A stretch of 64,000 bases of DNA, taken from assembly GCF_017876405.1 (NCBI RefSeq), contig NZ_JAGINW010000001.1, positions 9,437,203-9,501,202 on the forward strand, in the 5' to 3' direction. Position numbers and translations under genes: made by a program. Every line of letters begins with the position of its first letter. The first letter of the stretch is position 1. Below, piece by piece: positions 53,339 to 62,978 of the stretch. Below the pieces are notes generated by a model. That model was not told the DNA's origin. It saw only the letters and a program-made list of their open reading frames with translations, and searched no databases. The DNA comes from Kibdelosporangium banguiense (GTDB taxonomy: Bacteria; Actinomycetota; Actinomycetes; Mycobacteriales; Pseudonocardiaceae).

Positions 53339-54871
53339 ATGCGAAGCAGAACACTGCTGCCGGCTGCGATGCTGGCAGCGTTCCTCGTGAGCGCCCCGCC
53401 CACGCTCGCCATCGTCGGAGGAACGGAGTCGACCCAGGCGTACCCGTTCGCCGGGTCCTTCCAACCGGACTACCCCAGGCCGTCGCGGCCAGACGGGCAC
53501 GGCTGCGGCGTGCAGGTCCTCGCACCGCAATGGGTTCTGACCGCCAGCCACTGCGCGGGCAAGAACCCGACCGGAGCCAGGAACGGTGTCCCGCGCGGCT
53601 GGAAGGTCCGCATCGGGTCGCTCGACACCACCGCAGGCGGCGAACTCGCCGAGGTCGACCACTACTACCGGCTGGCGACCGTCCAGGACGAAGGCGGCTT
53701 CTGGGGCAAGGACATCGCGCTGCTGCATCTGAAGAACCCGGTGAAGGCCAAGCCCGTGCGGATCGCCTCCACCACCCCGGCCGACGGTACGCCCGTGCGC
53801 ATCCTCGGCTGGGGCATGACCTGCGCCGACAGCAACGGTCCCGAGTGCTACCCCACCCGTCTGCACGAAGCGGACACGGCCGTGCAACCGGTCTCCCTGT
53901 GCTCTGCGGCCGCTCCCGCCGGCGAACTGTGCATTGGCAGCCCTGACGGCAAAGTGGTCGCGGCCAACATGGACTCCGGCGGGCCCGCACTGGTCCGCGA
54001 GGGTCCGGAGTGGACAGTGGCGGGAGTGGTCAGCGGTCCCAGCGGCGCAGGCGAACCCGTGCTGTACACCGACGTCACCCGGCACGCAGGCTGGATCAAC
54101 GGCATCATCTCCGGCAAGGACGTGCCGCCGGACGACGTGATTCCCAACGTGGAGGGCTCGGTCGGCCTGGGCGGCTGCGTCGGTTCGATCGTCCGGCCGC
54201 CCCGTGCCGGCTGGCCGGACAAGGCTTTGCTGCTGACCAACGGCCACTGCGTCAAGGGCGACCGGCCCGCACCGGGCACCGCGTTGGTGGACCAGCCAGC
54301 CGACTTCGCTGTCCCCATCGCCGACCGGCAGGGGTACCCGCAGGCCACTGCCCGCGCGAACCGCTTGGTGTACGCCACCATGACCGGTACCGACATCGCG
54401 CTTTACCGGCTGGACAAGACCTACGCACAGCTGCTGTTCGAGGGCGCCAAGGTCTTCCAGCTCACCTCTGCACCGATGCGCACCGGCGACCAGCTCACGA
54501 TGATGCACAGCAGCGGCCGTTGGTCCTGCACAGCAGAAGCTGTGGTCAATCGCCTGCGAGAGGGCGGCTACGAGCTGAACAACTCGGTCCGCTACGCGAC
54601 GAGCGAGAACTGCACTCCGTGGCAAGGCCAGTCCGGCTCACCGCTGCTCGCAGCCGACGGAGTCACGGTGGCGGGCGTGCACAACACCCACAACATCTCC
54701 GGCGAGATGTGCACCGACAACAACCCGTGCGAGGTCCAGCCGGACGGGACCACGACCGCGGTCCAGGGCCGTTCCTACGGACAGCAGGTCGACCAGATCG
54801 CGGACTGCCTCAGCTTCCCCGGGACGCGGCTGGACCTCAACCGCCGCGGCTGCACCCTCACCAAACCCTGA
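53339..54871 (+). CDS. secreted protease with two tandem serine-protease domains
   Basis: The 510-residue protein starts at ATG 53339; the ribosome site is weak. A signal peptide ends near residue 24 (LA/IVGG), so mature domain 1 begins with IVGGTES, a chymotrypsin-type N-terminus with no propeptide. Domain 1 has His in TASHC (about 72), Asp in GKDIALLHL (about 125) and Ser in NMDSGGPA (about 213). Domain 2 (about 270-495) has LLTNGHC (about 302), GTDIALYRL (about 351) and GQSGSPLL (about 431), closer to V8/trypsin-like proteases. Both triads look complete. A single secreted chain with two different active protease domains is uncommon. A bidirectional terminator follows. Confidence 0.86.
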   Translation: MRSRTLLPAAMLAAFLVSAPPTLAIVGGTESTQAYPFAGSFQPDYPRPSRPDGHGCGVQVLAPQWVLTASHCAGKNPTGARNGVPRGWKVRIGSLDTTAGGELAEVDHYYRLATVQDEGGFWGKDIALLHLKNPVKAKPVRIASTTPADGTPVRILGWGMTCADSNGPECYPTRLHEADTAVQPVSLCSAAAPAGELCIGSPDGKVVAANMDSGGPALVREGPEWTVAGVVSGPSGAGEPVLYTDVTRHAGWINGIISGKDVPPDDVIPNVEGSVGLGGCVGSIVRPPRAGWPDKALLLTNGHCVKGDRPAPGTALVDQPADFAVPIADRQGYPQATARANRLVYATMTGTDIALYRLDKTYAQLLFEGAKVFQLTSAPMRTGDQLTMMHSSGRWSCTAEAVVNRLREGGYELNNSVRYATSENCTPWQGQSGSPLLAADGVTVAGVHNTHNISGEMCTDNNPCEVQPDGTTTAVQGRSYGQQVDQIADCLSFPGTRLDLNRRGCTLTKP

Positions 54872-54877
54872 TCCTGA

Positions 54878-54921
54878 AGCCCCGCGGAAACCATCCACGA
54901 CCGCGATGCTTCCGCGGGGCT
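54878..54921. terminator. terminator between convergent protease and dehydratase genes
   Basis: A perfect 12-bp stem AGCCCCGCGGAA/TTCCGCGGGGCT encloses a 20-base loop, 6 bases after the protease stop and 50 bases from the stop of the convergent gene. Confidence 0.75.
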
Positions 54922-54970
54922 CACCCCCTCGCCTCCCGGGAAGGCTGGACAGACCGGGTGATCGATTCCG

Positions 54971-56128
54971 CTACTCGAACACTCCGTAGCCCTCGACGGC
55001 GTGTGCCCGGACGCCGTCCATGTCGAGCTCCACGCCGATACCGGGAGTGTCGGGAAGCGTGATGTAGCCGTCCTTGACGATCGAGCCGCTCCCGTCGGGG
55101 GCGTGGACGTAGCTGTCCCACACCGCGCGCTCCTCCAGGGCGTGCCATTCCTGGACGAGGAAGTTGGGGATCGCTCCGCACTGGTGCGACGTGGCCATCG
55201 TGCCCAGCGGCGTCGACACCAGGTGTGGTGCGAAGGGAATGTAGTGCAGCTCCGCGAGGTTGGCGATCTTCTTGGCCTCGGCGAGGCCACCGCACTTGGG
55301 CACGTCCGGCTCGATGACGTCCACGGCGCCGCGTTCGAGCAGCTCGCGGAATCCCCACCGCAGATAGAGGTTCTCGCCTGCGCAGATCGGCGTGCGGGTC
55401 TGTTCGCGCACCCGCACCAGCGCGTCGATGTTCTCCGCCGGCAGCGGCTCCTCGAGCCACATCAGATGGAAAGGCTCGAGCTCCCAAGAGATTCGGCACG
55501 CGCTCGGCACGTCGTAGCGGGCGTGCAGGTCGATGGCCAGATCGATGTCCGGTCCGATCGCTTCCCGGACGGCTGCCACGCGCTCGACCATCGATCGCAG
55601 CTCGGCGGCGTTGATCGTGTGGTTGAAGGCGTCGAACTTGGCCGGGTGGTGCAGGTTGTCGATGTCGAACTTGATGGCGGTGAAGCCTTCGGCGACCATC
55701 CGTTGGGCCCGGTCGACGCACCCGGCGATCGAGCCCGCCGGGTCGTCGCCGTCGCCGCAGTCGGCGTAGAGGCGGATCCGGTCGCGGAACTTCCCGCCGA
55801 GCAGCCGGTGGACCGGCTGGCCCGCGGCCTTGCCCGCGAGGTCCCACAGCGCGAGCTCGATCCCGGACAGGGCGATCACGAACACCCCGCCCTGGGGACC
55901 CGCGAAGACCTTGTTGCGGCGCAGCTTCTCCCAGCACCGCTCGACGTTGCGCGGATCCTCGCCGATCAGCAGGGGCGCCAGGAAGTTGATCATTCCGACG
56001 ACGGCGCCCGCGCCGGCGTCGGGATTGGCCTCGCCGAACCCGCTGAGGCCTTCGTCGGTGTCGATCCGCACCAGGGTGGCCTGACCGTGGTAGGCCACCA
56101 CCGCTGTTGTGACGTTCACGATCCGCAT
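54971..56128 (-). CDS. enolase-superfamily (MR/MLE) acid-sugar dehydratase 1
   Basis: The 385-residue enzyme starts at ATG 56128 after GGGAGAG; the longer open frame is non-coding upstream. Strand order and motifs are of the mandelate racemase group: AIKFDIDNLHHP (second barrel strand), AIDLHARYD with the first metal Asp, WLEEPLPAEN with the Glu, CAGENLYLRWG with the third ligand, and the His of PHLVSTPLG as general base. These enzymes dehydrate hexonates or hexarates to 2-keto-3-deoxy acids. It is divergent from the gntR gene with only 72 bp between starts. The second dehydratase of the locus lies on the other side of the transporter, so two acid-sugar substrates may be used. Confidence 0.88.
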   Translation of the reverse strand: MRIVNVTTAVVAYHGQATLVRIDTDEGLSGFGEANPDAGAGAVVGMINFLAPLLIGEDPRNVERCWEKLRRNKVFAGPQGGVFVIALSGIELALWDLAGKAAGQPVHRLLGGKFRDRIRLYADCGDGDDPAGSIAGCVDRAQRMVAEGFTAIKFDIDNLHHPAKFDAFNHTINAAELRSMVERVAAVREAIGPDIDLAIDLHARYDVPSACRISWELEPFHLMWLEEPLPAENIDALVRVREQTRTPICAGENLYLRWGFRELLERGAVDVIEPDVPKCGGLAEAKKIANLAELHYIPFAPHLVSTPLGTMATSHQCGAIPNFLVQEWHALEERAVWDSYVHAPDGSGSIVKDGYITLPDTPGIGVELDMDGVRAHAVEGYGVFE

Positions 56129-56163
56129 TGCTCTCCCGCCGCCGGGTCGTGCAGATGAACGGA

Positions 56164-56201
56164 CTGTTGCGATGTCCAACTTGTCATATAAGCTGCTGAC
56201 A
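56164..56201 (+). promoter_or_regulatory. gntR promoter and candidate operator
   Basis: TATAAG at 56187-56192 is a good -10 box 8 bases before ATG 56201, and no Shine-Dalgarno precedes that ATG, so the gene is probably leaderless. The inverted repeat TGTCA-N10-TGACA (56182-56201) surrounds the -10 and is a candidate FadR/GntR site controlling both divergent genes. The -35 is weak. Confidence 0.55.
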
Positions 56202-56947
56202 TGCAAAGGGGACAAGAGTCTCCGGACGCTGTCAAGATCCGGACTCTCCCGGTGCAGGTGGCGGCCCACCTGACCCGGCGCATCGTCAGCGGCGAGATCG
56301 AGGACGGCCGGGCTCCGTCGGAGCTCGACATCTCCCAGGAGTTCGGGGTGTCCCGGGTGGTGGCGCGGGAGACGCTCAAGATCCTCGCCTCGCTCGACAT
56401 CGTCGACGTCGCGCAGGGCCGCCGCGTCGTCGTACGGCCCCGCGCGGAGTGGGACTACCTGAGCCCGTTGCTGATCGAGTGGCTGCCCACGGAGACCGTC
56501 GGCGAGTTGCTGCAGGAGCTGCACCAGATGCGTGCGCTGCTCGAGCCCGAACTCGCCGCGATGGCCGCGGCCAGCGTCACCGACGAGACGCTGGACCGGC
56601 TCAGGGGCGAGATCGACCGCATGTCGGCGCTGGAGTCCGACCCCGACGCCTACCTCGAGGTCGACCACGAGTTCCACATGGAGATCTGCCGGGCGGCCGA
56701 CAACCGCATCCTCGACCGGATCATGTACTCCGCCCGCTGGCTCGGCACGACCAGCCGGCGCATCACCAACGAGGCGCCGTCCGGGCTGCGCCGCGCCACC
56801 GCCCAGCACACGGAGATCTACGAGGCGCTCGTGGCGCGCGATCCGGCAGGTGCCCGCGCGGCGATGCGCAGGCACCTGAGCAACAACTACTCCACGCTCC
56901 TCGCGGAGAAGGGGAAGCAGACCAAGCGGGCCGACCCGCAGCTCTAG
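56201..56947 (+). CDS. GntR/FadR-family regulator of the acid-sugar locus
   Basis: The 248-residue regulator has a GntR winged helix (LTRRIVSGEIEDGRAPSELD, ISQEFGVSRVVARETLKIL) and an FCD ligand domain (about 95-230) with the metal-binding residues expected in DHEFHMEICRAADNRI and TAQHTEIYEAL. FCD regulators of dehydratase operons usually sense a sugar acid such as gluconate or galactonate. It starts the plus-strand arm of the locus and is divergent from dehydratase 1. Confidence 0.88.
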   Translation: MQRGQESPDAVKIRTLPVQVAAHLTRRIVSGEIEDGRAPSELDISQEFGVSRVVARETLKILASLDIVDVAQGRRVVVRPRAEWDYLSPLLIEWLPTETVGELLQELHQMRALLEPELAAMAAASVTDETLDRLRGEIDRMSALESDPDAYLEVDHEFHMEICRAADNRILDRIMYSARWLGTTSRRITNEAPSGLRRATAQHTEIYEALVARDPAGARAAMRRHLSNNYSTLLAEKGKQTKRADPQL

Positions 56948-56995
56948 CCCACTGCACGACCGAGATCCGGAACCGATGACGAGGACGGACGAGGC

Positions 56996-58159
56996 ATGGC
57001 AGCACCTACGATCCCCCCGATCCGGCTGGGGCTGATCGGCACCGGACTCGCGGTCGAGAAGCTGCACTGGCCTGCGTTACGCGAGCTCGGCGACCGGTAC
57101 ATGGTCACCGCGTTCACCGACCGGTCCGCCGAGCAGAGCAGGCGGTTCGCCGACTACAGCGGGGCCGATCCCGCCCGGGCCGCCGCCGACCGGGCTGCCT
57201 TGCTGGCCCGCGACGACGTGGACGCCGTGCTGATCTCGGTGCCGATCCCGCACTTGTACGAGGTTGCGCGCGACGCGCTCACGGCCGGCAAGGACGTGCT
57301 CTGTGAGAAGCCGACCGGCGTCGACGCTGAGCAGGCGGCGGCCTTCCTCGCACTGGCAGCCGCGCATCCGGACCGCACCTTCGTGGTGGGCGAGAACTTC
57401 TTCTACCGTGACGACCTGCGCTACGCCCGCGCATTGCTCGACGACGGCGCGATCGGTCGCCTGCACCTGATGGCGTGGCGGCACACCGGCCAGCTGGTGC
57501 CCCGCGAGGGCAGGTTCACCGGCACGCCGTGGCGGCAGCGGCCGCAGTACCGCGGCGGTATACACCTCGACTTCGGTGTACACCACATCGCTCAGATCCG
57601 ACTGCTCTGCGGCGACATCGCGCAGGTGCACGGTGCCGTGCAGGCGGCCAACAGCACGATCGACGCACCGTCGGACCTCACGCTCAACCTCGTCTTCACC
57701 GGAGGCGCCATCGGCAATTACACCGCTTCCTACCCTGAGATCCCGGTGCCGCCCGAACCCAACGACATGCGGTTGTACGGCACCGAGGGCGTGCTCGTGC
57801 TCGCCGGATCCGAGTCGGAGCGCCACGTGACGCGCAGCAGCTCCGACGCCACCACCAACACAGCCACGACACATACGACAGTCTTCCGCGGTATCGACAA
57901 CGGCTACCGCGCGGAACTCGTCGACTTCGCCGATGCCGTGCAGTTCGGAGTGCGGCCGGTCGGCAGCGTCGCGCAGAGCGTGGCCAACGCGATGGTCGTC
58001 CAGCGGGCTCTCGACTCCGCGGAACGGGCGGCAGTACTGGCTCTCGACCCTGTGCCCGGCGCGGGCCCGGTACCGCTGTGGCGGCCCCGTGGCTCGACCG
58101 GGCTGTTCGACGGGCTGCCAGGACAACGCATCAGTAGTTCGGCGTCCTTCGCCGCATGA
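56996..58159 (+). CDS. Gfo/Idh/MocA-family sugar oxidoreductase
   Basis: The 387-residue enzyme starts at ATG 56996 with GGACGAGG upstream. IRLGLIGTGLAVEKLHWPAL is the Rossmann loop, VLCEKPTGVD the EKP motif, and GGIHLDFGVHHIAQIRLL the catalytic segment with Asp/His. It would oxidise an aldose or deoxy-sugar to the lactone that feeds the dehydratases. The stop lies 96 bp before the start of the binding-protein gene. Confidence 0.88.
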   Translation: MAAPTIPPIRLGLIGTGLAVEKLHWPALRELGDRYMVTAFTDRSAEQSRRFADYSGADPARAAADRAALLARDDVDAVLISVPIPHLYEVARDALTAGKDVLCEKPTGVDAEQAAAFLALAAAHPDRTFVVGENFFYRDDLRYARALLDDGAIGRLHLMAWRHTGQLVPREGRFTGTPWRQRPQYRGGIHLDFGVHHIAQIRLLCGDIAQVHGAVQAANSTIDAPSDLTLNLVFTGGAIGNYTASYPEIPVPPEPNDMRLYGTEGVLVLAGSESERHVTRSSSDATTNTATTHTTVFRGIDNGYRAELVDFADAVQFGVRPVGSVAQSVANAMVVQRALDSAERAAVLALDPVPGAGPVPLWRPRGSTGLFDGLPGQRISSSASFAA

Positions 58160-58254
58160 ACGACCCGCAGCGCGGCACTCGCCCCGCTGTCCCGCCGGTT
58201 GCAACGTCGCCCCGTCGGTACGCGTCCGCCCGACCGGACGCGAGAGGAGTGGTC

Positions 58255-59679
58255 ATGGAAGAAAAAACGGACTGGTCAAGGCGCAGTTTCCTCGGGCTGA
58301 GCGCGCTGGGTGTGCTTGGTCTCGCCGGATGCGGGGACAGCGGCCCCGCCACACCGCAGGTCGACGTCCAGGTGCCCCAGGCGCTGTTAGACCAGGCGGC
58401 CGGGCTGCGCGGTGGGTCGGCGGGGATGCTTTCGCAGAAGCTGTACTCGGAGGCCGCCAACCAGGCGCTGGACAAGTCGCTGCAGGTGTTCGCGCAGGCC
58501 ACCGGAACCACGGTCCGCAACGACCTGGTCTCCGGCGACGCCGGCGACATGGTCGCGAAGATGGACGCCGAGGTGAAGGCGGGGACCAGCCGCGATCTGG
58601 CCTTCGTGAGCGACCGGCGGTTCGTCGGCCAGCTGCACAACCTCGGCGCCCTCACCGACGTCACCGACGTGGTCGAGGAGATGCACAAGCTCTACGGGGA
58701 GCCCGCGACGGAGGCGAACAACTACTGCGTGTTCGACGGGCGCTGGTACGCGATCCCCTACCACTTCATCGCGGCCGGGATGTACCTGCGCAAGGACTGG
58801 TATCAGGAAAAGGGTCTCCCGCTCAAGCCGCATTACACGTGGGAGGAGCTGCGCGACAACGCGTTGGCGGTCTCCGATCCGGGCAAGCGGCGCTTCGGCT
58901 GGGGTCTCACGGTCAACCGCTCCGGCGACGCCAACGGCTTCATCGCCAACGTCATCAACTGCTACGGCGGGGCGATCGCGGACAACACCGGCAAGAAGGT
59001 GGTGTTCAACTCGCCGGAGACTGTGGCTGCCGTGCAGTTCATCGGCGACATCTACACGAACCCGAAGTACGCGCCGATGCTGCCACCCGGGGTCGGAAGC
59101 TGGACCGACTCGAGCAACAACGAGAACTGGCTGGCCCAGATCCTGGGGCTCACGCTCAACCAGTTCAGCGTCTACGCCGACTCGAAGACCAAGAAGAACC
59201 CTGTCTACGCCAACACGCACGTGTTCAACGGCGCCACCGGACCGGCGATCGACCAGCCACTCGCGTTCGGCGAGTCCAACTCGTTCGTCGTGTTCAAGGG
59301 GGCCAAGAACCCCGAGCTGGCCGAGCTGGTGGCCAAGTACATGGTCAGCGGAACCGCCCTGCTCGGTGTCGCGAAGGGAGCACCGTGCCTGGTCAACCCC
59401 TCGTGGGACAAGGTGTGGGACTCCGACCCGTACTACACCAGCGGTGACCCGGCCTTCCCCGCGCTGCGGGAGCAGACCCGCGCGCGGCTCCCGCTGACCA
59501 CCAAGTCCGGGTACGCGTTCCCCCAGGCCCCGAGCCCTGGCGAGCAGGCCGCCACCGCCGCCTATCTGCTGACCGACATGATGCAGTCGGTCATCCAGGG
59601 CACCCGGCCGGCCGACGCCGTCGCCTCGACCCACGCCCGGATCGTCCAGATCTTCGAGCAGCAGGGCTACAAGCAGTGA
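58255..59679 (+). CDS. ABC transporter sugar-binding lipoprotein (Tat-type)
   Basis: The 474-residue protein starts at ATG 58255 with GAGAGGAG 8 bases upstream; an ATG at 58156 in the same frame lacks a signal-peptide context. SRRSFLGLSALGVLGLAGCG is a Tat signal with lipobox LAGC, cleaved before Cys. The remainder is a family 1 extracellular solute-binding protein (FVSDRRFVGQLHNLGALTD, WYQEKGLPLKPHYTWEEL). It is anchored outside the membrane and presents a sugar or sugar acid to the permease encoded next (GTGA overlap). Confidence 0.9.
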   Translation: MEEKTDWSRRSFLGLSALGVLGLAGCGDSGPATPQVDVQVPQALLDQAAGLRGGSAGMLSQKLYSEAANQALDKSLQVFAQATGTTVRNDLVSGDAGDMVAKMDAEVKAGTSRDLAFVSDRRFVGQLHNLGALTDVTDVVEEMHKLYGEPATEANNYCVFDGRWYAIPYHFIAAGMYLRKDWYQEKGLPLKPHYTWEELRDNALAVSDPGKRRFGWGLTVNRSGDANGFIANVINCYGGAIADNTGKKVVFNSPETVAAVQFIGDIYTNPKYAPMLPPGVGSWTDSSNNENWLAQILGLTLNQFSVYADSKTKKNPVYANTHVFNGATGPAIDQPLAFGESNSFVVFKGAKNPELAELVAKYMVSGTALLGVAKGAPCLVNPSWDKVWDSDPYYTSGDPAFPALREQTRARLPLTTKSGYAFPQAPSPGEQAATAAYLLTDMMQSVIQGTRPADAVASTHARIVQIFEQQGYKQ

Positions 59680-61685
59680 CCGTCCTGCGTTCGCGTCCGG
59701 CGCTGGCCGATCCGGCGCCGGGCGCGTCGTCCTCGCTCACCGCGTCGCAGCGGCTGCTCGGGCGCGACTGGCGCCTCGCCATGGTGTTCATCGGGCCGAC
59801 GCTGTTGCTGGTCACAGGCCTGATCCTGTACCCGATCGTCAGCTCGATCTTCACCAGCGCCACGGAGCGCCACGGTGCCGAGACGGTCTTCGTCGGGCTG
59901 GACAACTACACCGCCCTCATCAACGACGCCATATTCCACAAGGGCGTGCTCAACTCGTTCGTCTTCACCGCGTACGCCGAGATCTTCAAGGTGGCCCTCG
60001 GTCTCATCGCGGCGTTGATGCTGCACCACATGCGCCGCGGCCGGGCGATCATCGCCGGGGTGATCCTGCTGCCGTGGGTGGTGCCGACGGTCGTCACAGC
60101 CTTCACCTGGCGGTCTTTGTTCGACCCGATCTTCGGCAGCATCAACGTCCTGCTCACCGACTCAGGCATCGGGCCTGCCCTCGCCGAGATCGGGCTCGTC
60201 GACAGATGGCCGGCGGAGTGGCTGTCGGATCCCGCGCTCGCGATGCCCGCGGTCATCCTGGTCAACGTCTGGAAGGGCATCCCGTTCTTCACGGTGACGT
60301 TCCTGGCCGGGCTCAAGGCCATCGACAGCGGTCTCTACGAGGCGGCGATCGTGGACGGCGCCTCGCAGTGGCAGCGCTTCGTGCACATCACGCTGCCGGG
60401 CCTGCGCAACATCATGATCGTGACGGTGCTGCTGTCGTCGATCTGGACGTTCAACAACTTCGACCTGATCTGGCTGATGACCCAGGGCGGGCCAGGGGAC
60501 GCCACCGCCCCGTACGTGATGGTGGCCTACTCGAAGGCCATCCAGCAGTTGCAGCTGGGCGCAGGCGCCGCGGTCACACTGGTGATGCTGCCGATCATCG
60601 GCATCCTCGTGATGATCCTCGTGCGGATGATGCGACGCAGTGACCTGCCAAGCACAGGCGACATGGGGCGCAGGCGGCTGACTCCTGCCCAGCGCAAGGC
60701 GCTGCCGTGGGTGATTGTCGTGGTCTCGACGCTCATCCTGGTCTGGGCCTCGCCGCACATAGTGTGGAAGGCCGCGTTCGTGTTAGGCGTGTTCGTGGTG
60801 CTCGCGGCCGCCGTCGGAAGGGTCGTCTCCGTGCTTGCCGCGCGGGGCAACCAGCTGGCCGCACGCGTGGTCAGCGGCACCGGTACGGGGATCGCGCTCA
60901 TAGGTCTGCTGGGCTTCGTGCTTGCCCCGCTCTACTGGATGACAGTCACGGCCTTCAAGTCCGACGACCAGATCGTGGCGCGCACCAACGACCTCTGGCC
61001 GACCCCGTGGACCACCGAGCAGTTCACCAGCCTGTTCACCGGCAAGGCGTTCGGCACCTGGTACGTCAACACGATCCTGGTGTCGGTGGCGTCCACCGTG
61101 ATCGCCCTGGTCTGCGCGGCACTGGCCGGCTACGCGCTGGCGCGGCTGAGGTTCCGGGGTTCGGAGAGCTTCACGGTGACGATCCTGCTCACCTACGTGA
61201 TGCCGGGCGCGCTGCTGTTCATCCCGCTGTATCAGATGATGAGCGGGATCGGGCTCAACGACTCGTTGTGGTCGCTTGTGCTCGCGTACCCCACGTTCAC
61301 CCTGCCGTTCGCGACGTGGCTGCTCGTCGGCTACTTCAAGTCGATCCCGGCCGACCTCGAGGAGGCCGCGCTGGTCGACGGCTGCACGCGGTTCGGGGCG
61401 TTCATCCGGATCGTGCTGCCGCTGGCCAAGCCGGGCCTGCTCGCGGTCGCGCTGTTCACGCTCACCAACGCGTGGAACGAGTTCCTGTTCGCCTTCGTGT
61501 TCATCACCAAGGACGACTACAAGACGCTGCCCGTCGGCATGCAGTCGATGATCTTCGGTGACGTCGTGCCGCAGGGACAGCTGGCCGCGGCCTCGCTGCT
61601 GATCAGCATCCCGGTCGTGCTCATGTATGCGTTGGGACAGCGGTTCCTGACCGAGGGCCTCACCGCGGGGGCCGTGAAGGGTTAA
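59676..61685 (+). CDS. single-chain fused ABC sugar permease (MalF/UgpA-like plus MalG/UgpE-like)
   Basis: The 669-residue membrane protein starts at GTG 59676, overlapping the preceding stop. Residues about 30-320 are a MalF/UgpA-type permease with EAA loop EAAIVDGASQWQRFVHITLP. About 345-440 is a connector with three hydrophobic segments, and about 400-665 a MalG/UgpE-type permease with EEAALVDGCTRFGAFIRIV. Each EAA loop contacts an ATPase. Normally the two are separate genes; no stop or frame break separates them here. No ATPase gene is in the locus, so a shared MsiK-like ATPase encoded elsewhere is likely. Sequence is continuous and coherent, so I consider the fusion genuine. Confidence 0.9.
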   Translation: MTVLRSRPALADPAPGASSSLTASQRLLGRDWRLAMVFIGPTLLLVTGLILYPIVSSIFTSATERHGAETVFVGLDNYTALINDAIFHKGVLNSFVFTAYAEIFKVALGLIAALMLHHMRRGRAIIAGVILLPWVVPTVVTAFTWRSLFDPIFGSINVLLTDSGIGPALAEIGLVDRWPAEWLSDPALAMPAVILVNVWKGIPFFTVTFLAGLKAIDSGLYEAAIVDGASQWQRFVHITLPGLRNIMIVTVLLSSIWTFNNFDLIWLMTQGGPGDATAPYVMVAYSKAIQQLQLGAGAAVTLVMLPIIGILVMILVRMMRRSDLPSTGDMGRRRLTPAQRKALPWVIVVVSTLILVWASPHIVWKAAFVLGVFVVLAAAVGRVVSVLAARGNQLAARVVSGTGTGIALIGLLGFVLAPLYWMTVTAFKSDDQIVARTNDLWPTPWTTEQFTSLFTGKAFGTWYVNTILVSVASTVIALVCAALAGYALARLRFRGSESFTVTILLTYVMPGALLFIPLYQMMSGIGLNDSLWSLVLAYPTFTLPFATWLLVGYFKSIPADLEEAALVDGCTRFGAFIRIVLPLAKPGLLAVALFTLTNAWNEFLFAFVFITKDDYKTLPVGMQSMIFGDVVPQGQLAAASLLISIPVVLMYALGQRFLTEGLTAGAVKG

Positions 61686-61687
61686 GT

Positions 61688-62968
61688 GTGCACAGCGAGA
61701 CCTCGATGATCACTGAGGAGCACGTCGCGACGGCCTCCCGGCCGAGCGACCTGCGCATCACCGACCTGCGGGTGGCCAACGTGACCGGCGTGCCGTTCCG
61801 CTCGTCGATCGTCAGGATCGACACCAACCAGGGGCTGGCCGGCTACGGGGAGGTGCGTGACCAGGCCAGCGCCACCTACGCGCTCATGCTCAAGAGCAGG
61901 CTCGTCGGTGAGAATCCGTGCAACCTCGACAAGATCTTCCGCAAGATCAAGCAGTTCGGGTTCCACGGCCGCCAGGGCGGCGGGGTCTCCGGCGTCGAGA
62001 TGGCGCTGATGGACCTCGCCGGCAAGGCATACGGAGTGCCCGCGTACGCGCTGATCGGCGGCCGGTTCCGGGACGAGATCCGTTGCTACGCGGACACTCC
62101 GTCGTTGCCGGACCCGCACGTGATGGGCGCCCGGCTGCTGGAGCGCAAGCAGCGCGGGTTCACGATGCTGAAGATGGATGTGGGCATCGACCTGCTGTGG
62201 GACGTGCCGGGGGCGCTGATCGCGCCGCCGGGTGCCCGCGCGGAGAGGACGACGATGCATCCGTTCACCGGCATCCAGGTCACCGCGAAGGGCGTCGAAC
62301 ACCTTGCGTCCTATGTAGACGTTGTCCGCTCCGTCGTCGGCTACGACATCGCGCTCGCCGCCGACCACTTCGGCCACATCGCCCTGGACTCCTGCATCCG
62401 GATCGGCCGCGCGCTGGAGGAGTTCACACTGGCGTGGATCGAGGACCTGATCCCGTGGCAGCTGACCGACCAGTGGCGCCAGCTCACCGAAGCCGTCGCC
62501 GTCCCGACGTGCACCGGGGAGGACATCTACCTGCTCGATGGCTTCCGGCCGCTGCTGGACGCAGGCGCCATCCGCGTCGTGCACCCCGACCCGGCGACGG
62601 CGGGCGGGATCGCGGAGACCAAGCGGCTCGGCGACTACGCGCAGGAGCGTGGGATCGCGATGGCGCTACACCTGGCGGCGTCGCCGATCGCGACGATGGC
62701 GTGCGTGCACCTGGCCGCCGCCACGGAGAATTTCCTGGCACTCGAACACCATGCGGCCGAGGTGGAGTTCTGGAGCGACCTCGTCACCGGCCTGCCCCGC
62801 CCGCTGATCCAGAACGGCCTCATCACGGTGCCGGACACGCCAGGCCTCGGGTTCGGCGACATCAACGAGGAGCTGCTGCGCCGCCACCTCGACCCGCGCG
62901 ATCCAGTGTTCTTCGCCGAGACCACGCACTGGGACTCCGAATCGAGCCACGACCGGCTGTGGAGCTAG
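61688..62968 (+). CDS. enolase-superfamily (MR/MLE) acid-sugar dehydratase 2
   Basis: The 426-residue protein starts at GTG 61688 after AAGGG, 2 bp past the permease stop. Metal ligands can be placed in LAADHFGHI (Asp), WIEDLIPWQ (Glu) and TGEDIYLLDG (Glu). LAASPIATMACVHLA is the seventh-strand region with the His of ALHLAAS. A long insert after KMDVGIDLLWDVPG is unlike dehydratase 1 and resembles the less characterised RspA/mannonate-like branch. The enzyme probably dehydrates the acid sugar imported by the adjacent transporter. It is convergent with the aldolase gene. Confidence 0.86.
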   Translation: MHSETSMITEEHVATASRPSDLRITDLRVANVTGVPFRSSIVRIDTNQGLAGYGEVRDQASATYALMLKSRLVGENPCNLDKIFRKIKQFGFHGRQGGGVSGVEMALMDLAGKAYGVPAYALIGGRFRDEIRCYADTPSLPDPHVMGARLLERKQRGFTMLKMDVGIDLLWDVPGALIAPPGARAERTTMHPFTGIQVTAKGVEHLASYVDVVRSVVGYDIALAADHFGHIALDSCIRIGRALEEFTLAWIEDLIPWQLTDQWRQLTEAVAVPTCTGEDIYLLDGFRPLLDAGAIRVVHPDPATAGGIAETKRLGDYAQERGIAMALHLAASPIATMACVHLAAATENFLALEHHAAEVEFWSDLVTGLPRPLIQNGLITVPDTPGLGFGDINEELLRRHLDPRDPVFFAETTHWDSESSHDRLWS

Positions 62969-62978
62969 CAGAGTCCCG

